Source: Immersiella caudata (Eukaryota > Ascomycota > Sordariomycetes > Sordariales > Lasiosphaeriaceae). Taken from it: a DNA stretch of 64,000 nt. Positions 22,254-32,888 of the stretch are shown here, piece after piece. Location: the NCBI GenBank assembly GCA_030512335.1, contig JAULSU010000001.1, forward strand, positions 6,820,001 to 6,884,000, read 5' to 3'. The stretch's first letter is position 1. Every line of letters starts with the position of its first letter. The position numbers were made by a program, and so were the translations under genes. The notes under the pieces are model-generated. The model was not told the DNA's origin and did no database searches. It was given only the letters and a program-made list of their open reading frames with translations.

Positions 22254-23644
22254 GGCTGTTGCGGGAGGCAGTGTTGCCCTGGAATTGCGAGTGGATTCTG
22301 GTGCGGGTTTCTGCTGGGGTATCTCTACCTAGAATGAGGATCGGTATTGGCGGTCGAGCAGGCACGACAGCCGCGGCGCCAGAGGTCGGATGAATTTATG
22401 TTGCCATATAAATGCTAATTGTTTACCGGGCGCGGGATGCGGGAGGAGGAGCTTGTGTATACACGGCCGAGAGGTTGCCAGGCAAGATGAGGAGAACAAC
22501 CGGGAAAAAGTGAGTCAAAGAGAGGCCCGGACATTTTGCTTTTGATGGCGTGGACAACACCAGCGCACCATCCGCCATTGAGATTCGCAGGGATTCGATT
22601 GGATGGTCGGCTGAGACAAACATGGGGTTCCCCAGGCGACGGCTCCCGGCCTGGGTAGTGCCCCAATGAGAACTAGCGCCGAGCTGAGAGATCCCAGCTC
22701 TCGCCAAGTGGAGCGCCAGCCGGAACAGGGATGTTTTCCCGACAAAGAGGCTCCGACCGGGTTGGGACAATCAAACAATTGAAGGTTCCAGAGGACTTCT
22801 TGAGCCTCGCAACGACTTTGTTTCTTGCGATGAGATTCGAGATGGCTTGCTACCGGTTCTTCATTAGTACGCGGGAAGCGAGTGCTTCTAGCTGATCGTC
22901 TCGTTCTCCTTCCATCTAGCCAGGCTTGTCTTGTTTGGGTCGACGCTGACCCTGGTCGCGTTTCTTTCTATGGTTCCGTCACTCCTGCTATCGCCCAGGA
23001 ACACATTATCCAAAATGACGACAAAATGGCTTCAATTGTTGAGAAGGCGCCCCGCGCTACCAAACCAACGGAGCGCGGCTCGCTCCAAACTTCCCCACTG
23101 TGTCGTTTCCTTTCAGTTATTCCCGGCTTTTGTTCCCGCTGGAGTCTAGTGACATACCCGAAGGCGCATGAAGGATGGCCGCTTACGTATCTCAACATTA
23201 GGACCATGGTGGCATCTCAAGACACTGGAGATATTTTCAACTGGCGATGACATGTACGGAGGTTGGCGCAATGGATTCGACAAGTGTCCGTCCACGGCCG
23301 GGAACCCCGTCCGCCACAGGAGAACCGCGGGACCGCAAGCCGGAAGCCCCACCAACTGTGTTGCGAGTGCCGCTTGCCGGCTCCGCTCGTTGGATCCGCA
23401 TTTGGCGTGCGTTGCAGACCAACGTTGAAGGTGCCGAAGAAGCGGGGGATCTTCGCCGCCCACGTGAACTCTTTCGCTGATGCCGTTGTTCCGGCATGCG
23501 GATAGCGTAGCCCGTCTTGGCCGGCTTTTCGTTTCTGTCCAGGAACTCTCACCTTTCTAGTTCGTAGTTATTACTGTTGGATGAAACGTCTTGCGACCGA
23601 AACTTTGTTCTTGGCGAGTCCCAGGGGCTGGGACGCACACCGCA
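22254..23644. promoter_or_regulatory. Divergent intergenic region between the LIM gene and the MCT transporter
   Basis: No convincing gene lies in these 1.4 kb. The region must hold both promoters. The short frames present have no recognisable motif and no matching splice partners. Confidence 0.4.
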
Positions 23645-25589
23645 ATGCCTCAGTTCTTCAAAACGAGAAAGCCGGCGCTCGAGCCCGCTTCCGACGTAGG
23701 GCAACTCGGCGAAAAGATTGAAATCGACAGCCCGGTTGATAGCGATTCAAGCGGCGAGGTTGAGTTCAAGGAGGGCGGTTACGGATGGTGCTGACTCGCT
23801 TTCGTCTCTCTATGTGTGTCTCTACCTAACATTCCGTTGTCAGGGTCGTCGTTGCCTCTGTTTTGCTCGTGAATGCGCATACTTGGGTTGGTTGATATCT
23901 GCTGCCACGACCGACGTCTTACATTGACTTTTTCATACTGACCAAAATCACAGGGCATGAACTCGGTCAGTTCTGGAGAACCGAAACGCCTGAGCTCCGA
24001 TAGGCAATGTCACTGACAGTGTCTTGCCAGTCTTATTCCGTCTTCCTCGCCTATTATCTGCGATCCGGCACCCTGGATGGCTCTTCGCCCTTGGCTTTTG
24101 CGTTCGTTGGAGGGCTGTCGATCTCTATGGCGCTTCTCGTCTCGCCTATTGCCACCATGTGTATCGGCAGGTTTGGAACGAAGGCAACGCTTAGATTAGG
24201 GGTCATTCTTGAGGCGTGAGTTACGGTCACTATGTCACACCCGAGGCAACACTGACACATATTACCCACATAGAGGCTCATTCATCGGTGCTTCCTTCTC
24301 AACCGAGATGTGGCATCTCCTTTTGAGCCAAGGTGTATGCTTTGGAGTCGGTCTCGGTTTTTGCTTCACCGCTACCGTCGGAGTCGTCCCACAGTGGTTT
24401 GACAAACGACGTTCCTTCGCCAACGCTGTCTCAACCAGCGGGTCCGGATTCGGCGGCCTCATCTATTCCTTGGCCACCAACGCCATGATTACCAACCTCG
24501 GTCTCGACTGGGCTTTCCGCATCCTCGCCATATTGGCTTTCGTGGTCAATGGTGCGTGCAGTATTGCACTTCGTGATCGCAACAAGGAAGTCGGCGCTAT
24601 TCATGTGGCCTTCCACCTTGCTTTCTTCAAACAGCCTCAATTCTGGCTGTTCGGTATGTTCTCCGTGCTGAGGAGCAGAGATCAATCTAACGACAAGCAG
24701 TTGGCTGGGGATTTTTCTCCATCATCGGCTACGTTATTGTCGTCTTCTCGGTCCCCGATTACGCTCAGACAGTTGGCTTCGGCGCAACACAGGGTTCCAT
24801 TCTCGCGGCCATCTTCAATTGTACGCCCTCTTCGCTCTGTTCTCCTACCTGTTACTAATACAGCCCGCTGCAGTATCCCAAGGCCTCGGAAGACCCCTGA
24901 TCGGCCTCGCCAGCGATAGATTCGGCCGTTTGAACGTAGCTGGCCTCGGCACACTGATTGCCTGTTTGACGGCCTTTTTCTTCTGGATCTTCGCGGGGAA
25001 GAGCTACGCTGGGCTGGTCGTATACAACCTCTTTGGCGTATTTGCCGGTTGTATCTGGCCTTGTGTTGCCCCTGTAGGAGCGGAGGTTGTGGGGATACCG
25101 TTGCTTCCTGCTGTTTTGTCGGTATGTTAGACTGCTATCTAGGATAAGGGGTAGTGGCTGATGCTGTGCGACTAGATTTATTGGCTGGTGTTGGTGCTGC
25201 CTTCTACTTTGTAAGTCACCAACCGATGCCGTCTCCTCTTTTCCCGTCGATGCGTTGTTGCTGACAACCCCAGTGCCGAAGTAATCGCCCTAGCCATGAA
25301 GAAACCAGGCGAGAATGGTTACCTCGATGTTCAGATATTTGCGGGGTTGATGTACGCGGCGTCGTTCCTTTCAAGTAAGCTCCCCTCGCCGTTTGGCCCT
25401 AAGACCGCTACTAATTTAGCGGACCCAGTTTGGTTTCTACGAAGCTGGAAACTTCACCAAGTAGGTTGTTTGGACATGATTGAGGAGGGAGAAAGTGAAG
25501 AGGATAGAGAGTCAAGAGCGGCATCACTGCGAATACCGCACTCTTTGAGGACGTACTTAGGCGGGATATTGAAAGTCAAACATATATAG
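23645..25589 (+). CDS. MFS transporter of the monocarboxylate (MCT) family
   Basis: Ten exons are inferred: 23645-23787, 23844-23886, 23954-23965, 24031-24215, 24274-24653, 24701-24820, 24874-25121, 25176-25210, 25274-25374 and 25420-25589. They give 478 residues with every phase consistent. Exon 3 is a 12-nt microexon (GMNS). After a 47-residue acidic N-tail the MCT signature YGWVVVASVLLVNAHTWGMN opens helix 1. The family loop LGRPLIGLASDRFGRLNVAG lies between the two six-helix halves. About 12 hydrophobic segments are present. Fungal MCT-like proteins (Mch/Esbp6 types) import carboxylates or related small molecules by proton symport, but many have no known substrate. The last exon has a short charged tail. 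The gene ends 77 bp from the stop of the succinyl-CoA ligase fusion gene. Confidence 0.88.
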
Positions 25590-25666
25590 AACAATACCTC
25601 ACGCATCAGCTCCCGACGACCCGGCATATTATCCTCCCCACCTTCTCACATACCATCAACGCCTCA

Positions 25667-27898
25667 TCACCTCCCAGCCAACTCCCTAACCCTCCCGACC
25701 GCCTCCTCAAAATCCTCAAACCCCTCGATCGCTAGCCCACTTCGCCTGATGACCTCCATCCCCTCCTTCTCTCTCGTCCCCCTGATCCTCACCACAACCG
25801 GAACCCTCACACCCACCTCCTCAAAGGCCAACACTACACCCCTCGCGATCATGTCACCCAGCGTCAGTCCTCCAAATATATTCACAAACACCACTCTCAC
25901 TCTCGGATCCGCCAGTATCAGCTCAAAGCTAGCCTTGACTGTCTCGCTTGTAGCTTTTCCGCCGGTATCTAAGAAGTTTGTGGCCAGTCCAGGGAGGGCA
26001 TCGACCGTGTTCATGGCGAGGCCGGCGCCGTTCACGAGGGTTCCTACAGTCCGGGAGGCGCCGGGGAGGGGGAGGTAGACTAGGCCCGCGGAGGAGGAAG
26101 TGTGTCCGGAGTGGAGGCCGGTCTGGCGGCCAGCGATGCGGAAGGCGGCGTCGTCGAAGAAGAAGTGAGGTGATGTGAGGGTCAGGGAGGGGCTTAGGGA
26201 TGTGGTGAGGAGGTAGGCTTCATGGGTGTAGAACAGCGTCGTTAGAGTGGTGATGTGGGTTTGGAGGGTGGTTAGTGTTGACGGGGCGGGAGGGAGCCGG
26301 AGGTGGGAGGCGATGGCGGGAAGGGGGAGGGTGGAGAGGCCGGTGAGGAAGTCGAAGGGGAAGCGCTGGATGGTTTTGGGGTCGGTGGAGGAGGGCCCGG
26401 CAAGGATGCAAGGGGAGCGGGAGGTGCGGTCGATGCTAATACCAAGGAGATTTTGAGGGCCAGGAGGGGAAGAGGAGTCGCATGGGACGGGGCTGGCGTT
26501 TTGGAGGAGACTCATGGCTGCGTCTCCTTTGAGGTAGAGGCTTCGGGTTTGTTGAGCGTGGTATGATTTTCGCGCCTGTGAACTGAATAGGGACCTTCTG
26601 GCGGCTGTGGACATTTGGCGACGCTGCTTAGTGGTGTTTACCCCAGCTGGGCCAGAACCAGGCCGTTTGGTCCATGCCCCTGAGCCGAGCTGAGACTTGA
26701 GGACATCACCAATCTTTGCTGGGTGGTTGACAATGGTAACCCCGGCAGCGGAGAGAGCGTCAATCTTTTCCTGTGCGCTTGGCTCGCCGGGAATGGTGAA
26801 AGCTCCAGCATGTCCCATGATTTGAATTGGCAACTCATTTATGCCCGCAACCAGCCCAACGATTGGCCTATGAAAGCATCAGTTCATGAATTCGTCAAAT
26901 GTCAGATTCCAAAGCTCACTTTGGCGATGCCACTCGAGACCGGTAGTCACGGACCCAGTCCGCAGCGTCTAGTTCCCCGAAGCCGCCGATCTCGCCGATC
27001 AGAGCAATCGCATCTGTGTCTTCGTCGTGCTCGAGAACGCTGAGTGCATCACGAAGGTCAGTTCCCGGAGCGATATCTCCCCCTACGCCGACGCACAGGC
27101 TTTGGCCGAGCCCTGCTCTGGTTGTGGATGCCACCGCTTTGATTGTCAGCCTAGATGAAAGGACGCGAAGGGATAGAGGACCCTACTTTCATAACTGAGG
27201 GTCCCAGACTTGGCGATGATGCCAACCCTTCCCGGGGAGAAGCATGGCAACGGCTGGAACCCTATTCGACACTTTCCCACGGCGGATATAATACCCGGCG
27301 AGTTTGGACCGACCAGCCTCGACTTTGATTGTGTTTTCAAAATTGAATGGATCTGGGACAGCGTGAGAAGGCGATGTGCAAGTTATGACAGGGTCGGTGC
27401 TCACGTGAAGCATGTCATGCAAGGGGATGTGTTCTGCAACAGCCACGACGAGCGGCACTTCTGCCTCGATAGCTTCCTCAATGGCTGCCCGAGCCTGATG
27501 GGCGGCAACATAGACGGCTGTCGCATTGGGCTTCAAAAGCTCCACGGCTTCCCGCACCGTGGGTAGAACTGGCAGGCCCAAGTGTTCACCTGTGCCTCCG
27601 GGCTTGACACCACCTATGATTTTTGTCCCCCAGCCAATCGACTCAGTGGCATTAGCAGTGGCCTGAAAGCTTGTAAGCAACTCGGCCACTGGCTGGGTAC
27701 CGAACCCGGAAGGTGGCCAACAAGACTGACCAGCTTCCCCGTAAATCCCTGGAAAATAACACGCGTATTTTCGCCAATCCGGAGGTTAGGGAGAGTGTCG
27801 GCGTAGCCACGCAGTCGTGGGGCCGCCGAGAACCGTCGTGCCAAGGCCGGGATCGACGCCGCAGCTGCATGTGAACGATACCGGGCACAGCGGTGCAT
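25667..27898 (-). CDS. Fused succinyl-CoA ligase alpha subunit with truncated beta-like domain
   Basis: Exons are 27731-27898, 27405-27662, 27187-27352, 26920-27136 and 25667-26867, giving 669 residues. The N-terminus is a basic, mitochondrial-type presequence. Residues about 40-335 are a full succinyl-CoA ligase alpha chain: the CoA-binding part starts after FQGFTGKLATANATES and runs through TRVIFQ and GPNSPGIIS. The phosphohistidine site is GHAGAF (His289). After a Thr/Ser/Arg linker a beta-like region begins near 376 and keeps the C-terminal beta signature (NGAGLAMNTVD, NIFGGLTLGDMIARG). It lacks the ATP-grasp lysine and glycine-rich loop, being about 90-100 residues shorter than a real beta chain. 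A normal complex converts succinyl-CoA to succinate plus ATP or GTP. Here ATP binding by the fused part looks lost, so pairing with a separate beta chain or another acyl-CoA role is possible. Confidence 0.85.
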
Positions 27899-28267
27899 TT
27901 TCGAAGTATTACGTTACTTGTATTGTGTCTGTTTGCTTTCTGCCTATGTATTAGGCACTAATAGGGTAGCTCATGTTGTGAGAGAGAAGTTGTTTTGCTT
28001 CAGCTCTCGGACAGTTGACCCCCGCCGTTGCGTTGGGGCTCTCTCCGCTATTCCGCATGTGGCGCCCCTCGCCGGGCTCGACGGAAGCCGAGGTTCGGAA
28101 GACGGAGACCGGCCTAGAAACACAGCAACAACGTGAAACAGCTCAGGTAGGACAACCTACTGGGTTTTGATGCCAATTTTGGTCATGGAGTCTGTCCAAA
28201 CGCGCCCCAACGGGCGTGTCGTTTGGCCCACGATCCCTAGAAACCCTCCCGCTGCGCCTTCAAAACA
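27899..28267. other. Intergenic region, no gene seen
   Basis: This is the 5' flank of the ligase fusion gene and the 3' end of cox19. Nothing else is recognised. Confidence 0.4.
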
Positions 28268-28762
28268 TCACCATATCAGCTCTCCCTTCACACCTCCCTT
28301 AGTTCCAACCGGCTGTGGTTTTTTGTTTTCCTCTTCGGCAAATCCCAAGTTCTTCATTTCATCCTTGGCCATCAGATTTCTGGACACGCATTGGTCAGTC
28401 ATTTCCGACGAAGACGCTCAGCATCCAGGGATGCGCTAGCTAACACCCACCGATCCATCCGGCACGACAAGTATGCTTTTGCAAGCTCTCGACATTGATC
28501 TTCATTCACACCCTTTACTTTCTTGATGCAGGCGAGGTAAGGGACCATGAAGTTCTTGCACTCCCCTGGTTCATATGTCAGAAGCCGCTCATTGGTGTAC
28601 TGATGTATATTGAGCATGTCCTACCATCGTGATCAAGTGGAAAACTTCCTCGTTGAGGACTTGCATGATGCTTGGTTAGCTGGAGGTGCGTCCTCAGAGT
28701 GGGGCCACCTACGGGACAGGCTTTGATGAAGGCAGAGGACCTGGGGCTCCAAAGGTACTCAT
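28268..28762 (-). CDS. cox19: Cox19, cytochrome c oxidase assembly protein
   Basis: Exons are 28713-28762, 28625-28659, 28451-28565 and 28268-28379, giving 103 residues. The start MSTFGAPGPLPSSKPVP and the PQRGSFPLDHDGECK segment are typical of Cox19. Two CX9C motifs follow: CKNFMVPYLAC and CRELAKAYLSC, ending in RMDRNLMAKDEMKNLGF. The short Pro/Lys-rich tail varies in the family. Cox19 is a soluble twin CX9C protein of the intermembrane space that is imported by Mia40 and helps deliver copper for assembly of complex IV through Cox11. It is the second small twin CX9C gene in this window. Confidence 0.96.
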
Positions 28763-29389
28763 CGTGGCGGGTGTGTCGGAGGGAGAATGCAAGAGGCTGG
28801 AACTCGGTATCCCTCTGGCAGTCTTCAAAAGTGTAATGCGAGACGATGCTTTGAATGAGCACAGTGTTTTCCGTCGATTCAACAAGGTCTTCGCACTCAT
28901 CTGTTGGCCTGGATCCTTCATCCTTGCTGCCTGCCAAGACCTTGTAGCCTGAGGCAGCAATCACCAACTTTCTGCGCCAAAATAAGCACACGCGCATAAC
29001 GCCTGGAAATTGGGGATGCGCGACCTGTGTGAAGCGTCTCCACGGTAAATCCTCGAGACAAGGTCCCAATTTAGTTTTTTGTTGGCATGCACCGTCATGA
29101 ACTGACGCCCTCCCCCCTTTCGTTCTTCTGAGCAAGTCACATTCACTGCAGCACCGGGCTGCCCAGAGCTGGCCACCTCGCGTCGCTGGTCTCATCTCTC
29201 TGGTTTCTTTCAATTATTCTCTACAGGGCCTCGGCTGTTGCGTCACCCCTCCACGTTGCTCCCTGTCGAGTGGAAAAACCGCCGTTGCAACGCCCTCCTT
29301 GATATTCACAGGCTTGCCCGGGCAGAACCCGAATACTAGCGGTCGACGCGACTCCTGTCTTTGATACGAAGGACCTCAACGTCGCAACC
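28763..29389. promoter_or_regulatory. Divergent intergenic region between cox19 and vps1
   Basis: This is a shared upstream region of two divergent genes. Apart from a CT-rich leader near vps1, no specific site or gene is seen. Confidence 0.45.
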
Positions 29390-31970
29390 ATGGCGGCGCT
29401 CGGCGAGGATCTGTTGTCGACTGTCAATAAGTTGCAGGACCTTGTCTTCAATACCATCGGAAACGACTCGCTCGATTTACCACAGATTGTACGCCTGGAA
29501 TAGCTACCAACACTGCCGACCCCTCTCGATGACCGTGTGCTAACTCTCAGTCCAGGTTGTCGTTGGCTCCCAGTCAGCTGGCAAGTCGTCGGTGCTCGAG
29601 AACATTGTTGGCCGAGACTTCCTGCCCCGCGGCAGCGGCATCGTCACCAGAAGACCCCTCATCCTCCAACTCATCAACGTCCCGGACGACGATATTGAAG
29701 ACTCATCTCGCGTGGGCTACCGAAATCCTACCGAAGCAGGCCGTAACGAATGGGCTGAGTTCCATCATATTCCCAACCGAAGGTTCAATGACTTTGGTGA
29801 TGTCAAGCGGGAAATCGAGAACGAGACCGGCAGGATTGCTGGCAACAACAAGGGCATCAGCCGACAGCCCATCAACCTCAAGATCTTTTCTCCCAATGTG
29901 CTGAACCTGACGTTGGTAGACTTGCCAGGACTCACAAAGGTTTGTCGCCCCACCAAACCGTTGCTGCTGGAAGCGCACGGCTCTAAATCTCTTGCAACAG
30001 GTGCCCATTGGCGACCAGCCGACCGATATCGAGAAACAGACACGGAATCTCATCTCCGAGTACATCGCCAAGCCGAACAGTATCGTGCTCGCCGTCTCCC
30101 CGGCCAACGTCGATATCGTCAACTCGGAGGCTCTGAAACTCGCGCGTCATGTCGATCCCCTGGGGCGACGAACAATCGGCGTTCTTACCAAGGTTGATTT
30201 GATGGATCACGGCACCAACGCTTTGGATATTCTTTCTGGGCGCGTTTATCCGTTGAAGTTGGGCTGGATCGGCGTTGTCAACCGGTCTCAGCAAGACATT
30301 CAGGGGAACAAGCCCATGGAAGAGGCCTTGAAGTCCGAGGCCGATTTCTTCAGGCATCACCCTGCGTACCGAAACATTGCGACACGATGTGGCACCCAGT
30401 TTTTGGCAAAGACTCTCAACACTACGCTGATGGCGCACATTCGAGATCGACTCCCTGACATCAAGGCTCGGCTGAACACGCTGATGGGTCAGACGCAGCA
30501 GGAGCTTGCAAGCTACGGCGACATGCACTTCAGCGGCAAGGAACACCGCGGCTCCCTTATTCTCCAACTGATGACGCGCTTCGCCACGTCGTTTATTTCG
30601 TCCATCGATGGCACATCCACCGAGATCTCCACCAAGGAGCTTTGCGGCGGTGCCCGCATATACTACATCTTCAACTCCGTCTTCGGCATGTCCCTGGAAT
30701 CTATCGATCCCACCTCTAATCTCTCCGCTCTCGACATCCGGACCGCTATCCGAAATTCCACCGGTCCACGCCCAAGCTTGTTCGTACCCGAGATGGCATT
30801 TGACTTGTTGGTCAAGCCGCAAATCAAGCTCCTCGAGATTCCAAGTCAGCGATGCGTGGAGCTGGTATATGAAGAGCTCATCAAAATCTGCCACACTTGC
30901 GGATCTACCGAGCTTTCCCGGTTTCCAAGGCTCCAAGCAAAACTGATCGAGGTCGTTTCGGACCTTCTCCGCGAACGACTTGGCCCTGCCTCTACGTACG
31001 TCGAATCCTTAATATCGATTCAACGAGCATACATCAATACCAACCATCCCAACTTCCTGGGCGCTGCTGCTGCGATGAGCAACGTTGTCAGCAACAAGCA
31101 AGAGAGAGAAAGGAAGCGGGTTATTCAAGAAGAGCGCGAGCGTCGCGAACGGAGGCGCTTAAAGGAGCTTGGAGCAAATGGCACGGAAACGCCAGAGGAC
31201 GAGGATGAGGTTGTTGCCGAGAAGGTCGACCCTGTGGCAGTTAGGAAACCCGCTGGCAAGGCTGGGCGGAGTCTCTCCCCGGCGGTCCGCGAGACTGGTC
31301 ATGGTGGCATTGCAGCGGCACTTAACGGCGCCCGCTCAGCATCCCCATCTCGACCTAACGGACAGGGTGCGGGAAGTGCGAAGGATTCGTTCCTCAACTA
31401 CTTCTTCGGAAAGGACGGCGCAATTGTGCCCGGGGCGGCTCCTCACAACGCGAATATCGGACGCCACGTGAGCCAGGCTTCAGAACCCACCTTCAGCCAG
31501 AGCATGAGGCGACCCGAAGAAAAGGCACTGAGGTCGCCCGTTCAGCCGGCACCGGCAAATGACGAGTTTGACTTCCTCAAAGCGCCAAAGGGTGTTGACT
31601 TTGTAAGTGGCCTCCGCTGACCTGATTGTATAGCTTTACAAAGCTAACGCCGAGACAGGGAAACGGCGGAGAGCCGGCCATGACAGATCGCGAAGCAATG
31701 GAGACCGAACTGATCCGAGCACTCATCAGCTCATACTTCAACATCGTCCGGGAGAGCATCGCTGACCAGGTTCCCAAAGCTGTTATGCATCTCCTGGTCA
31801 ACCACTGCAAAGACGTTGTGCAAAACCGGCTTGTAAGCGAACTCTACAAGGAGTCGCTGTTCGAGGAGTTGCTGTATGAGGACGACGCAGTGAAGAAGGA
31901 GCGCGAGAAGTGCGAGAAACTGCTTCAGACGTACCGCGAGGCGGCCAAGATCATTAGCGAGGTGATCTGA
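29390..31970 (+). CDS. vps1: Dynamin-related GTPase Vps1
   Basis: Exons are 29390-29488, 29556-29939, 30001-31602 and 31659-31970, giving 798 residues. The GTPase domain shows the P-loop GSQSAGKSS, the switch threonine in GIVTRRPL, DLPG and TKVD, the second motif being followed by an intron after DLPGLTK. The stalk (middle) domain fills most of exon 3. The GTPase effector domain closes the protein in the last exon (LIRALISSYFNIVRESI). Between stalk and effector domain there is a charged, Ser/Pro/Ala-rich linker (ERKRVIQEERERRERRRLKE and beyond), longer than in yeast Vps1 (704 residues). Vps1 pinches membranes at the Golgi, endosome, peroxisome and vacuole. No PH or proline-rich tail is present, which separates it from classical dynamin. 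Confidence 0.95.
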
Positions 31971-32888
31971 TGTCGGACACGCTGATGAGATGTACTAAGT
32001 TGTGTATACAGTATTTTGTTTGTCTACTGCGTAGCTAGACATTGGAGAGGGAGGCTACATGACATGTATTCTGAAGTGTATGCTAGAGTTGGGTCCTGGC
32101 TGCCCTGCATGGGGTGCAGGCGCTGAGAGCGGAGGGAAACATGAGAGTTTGCTCCAACTCTGATACCTATCCGGTATGGAAATTAATCTAGCGTAATCAG
32201 ATTCAGTGACCATGGATTGTTCCATCGTTCTGCTCTTCCATCTTTTTCAGGGTGGGATGAGGCTCTTTGGCTCCTCCCGTTCCTGAGGCCGACAACGCAC
32301 CGTGCGTTCTTGGCCCGCTTATATAATTCCGATGCGTGCAATCGTGGCGCCCCTCCAGCCAAGGACCGCAAAACCTTGTTCAATGTCCTCGACATTTCGT
32401 CCGCAGACCGAGCAGATGTTTCGCCAGGTCATCAAAAACACCCAGCGCGTCCATCTCTCAAACGAACAACCTTAACCTTGTCGCCGGTCTCTCCAACCCC
32501 GGCATTTCTGTCACTATCTTGTCTCCCCACACGGCGCGACTGGGCTGCCGCGACCCTCTAACAGCTCTCGCGCTCACGCGCCGCAGGGCTCCACAGCATA
32601 CCGCGTTCGGTATTCGGTACACCCTCTGTTCAGCTTTTCTTATCACTGAGCCCCCAGGGCTTGGGCAGTTTGGTGCTCAGAGAGAGCTTTCACCTCTCTG
32701 ACAAGGACAGGCTTAATCGGCCATTGTCCGTTCTTTCCCTTCGTCTGACAAGTGTTGTTTCGTCTTTCTCTCCTTCGCTGCGGCGACTGTCCTTGCGGAC
32801 AGATCCCATGATTGGCTTTTCGCGTATCCTGTCTTCACATTCGATGCCGCCAGCAGCTGGATCAGGATCTTGACGCGCCACTTTCACG
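31971..32888. other. Intergenic region, vps1 3' flank and F-box gene 5' flank
   Basis: No coding frame is convincing in these 918 bases. A pyrimidine-rich stretch just before 32889 fits the 5' UTR of the next gene. Confidence 0.4.

Noticed and set aside
22882..23250. 122-codon frame in the LIM/MCT interval
   Set aside because: No motif, no splice partners and shifting composition; likely chance in a promoter region.
29983..30936. 317-codon minus-strand frame opposite Vps1
   Set aside because: It is an antisense shadow of the GTPase and stalk coding sequence.
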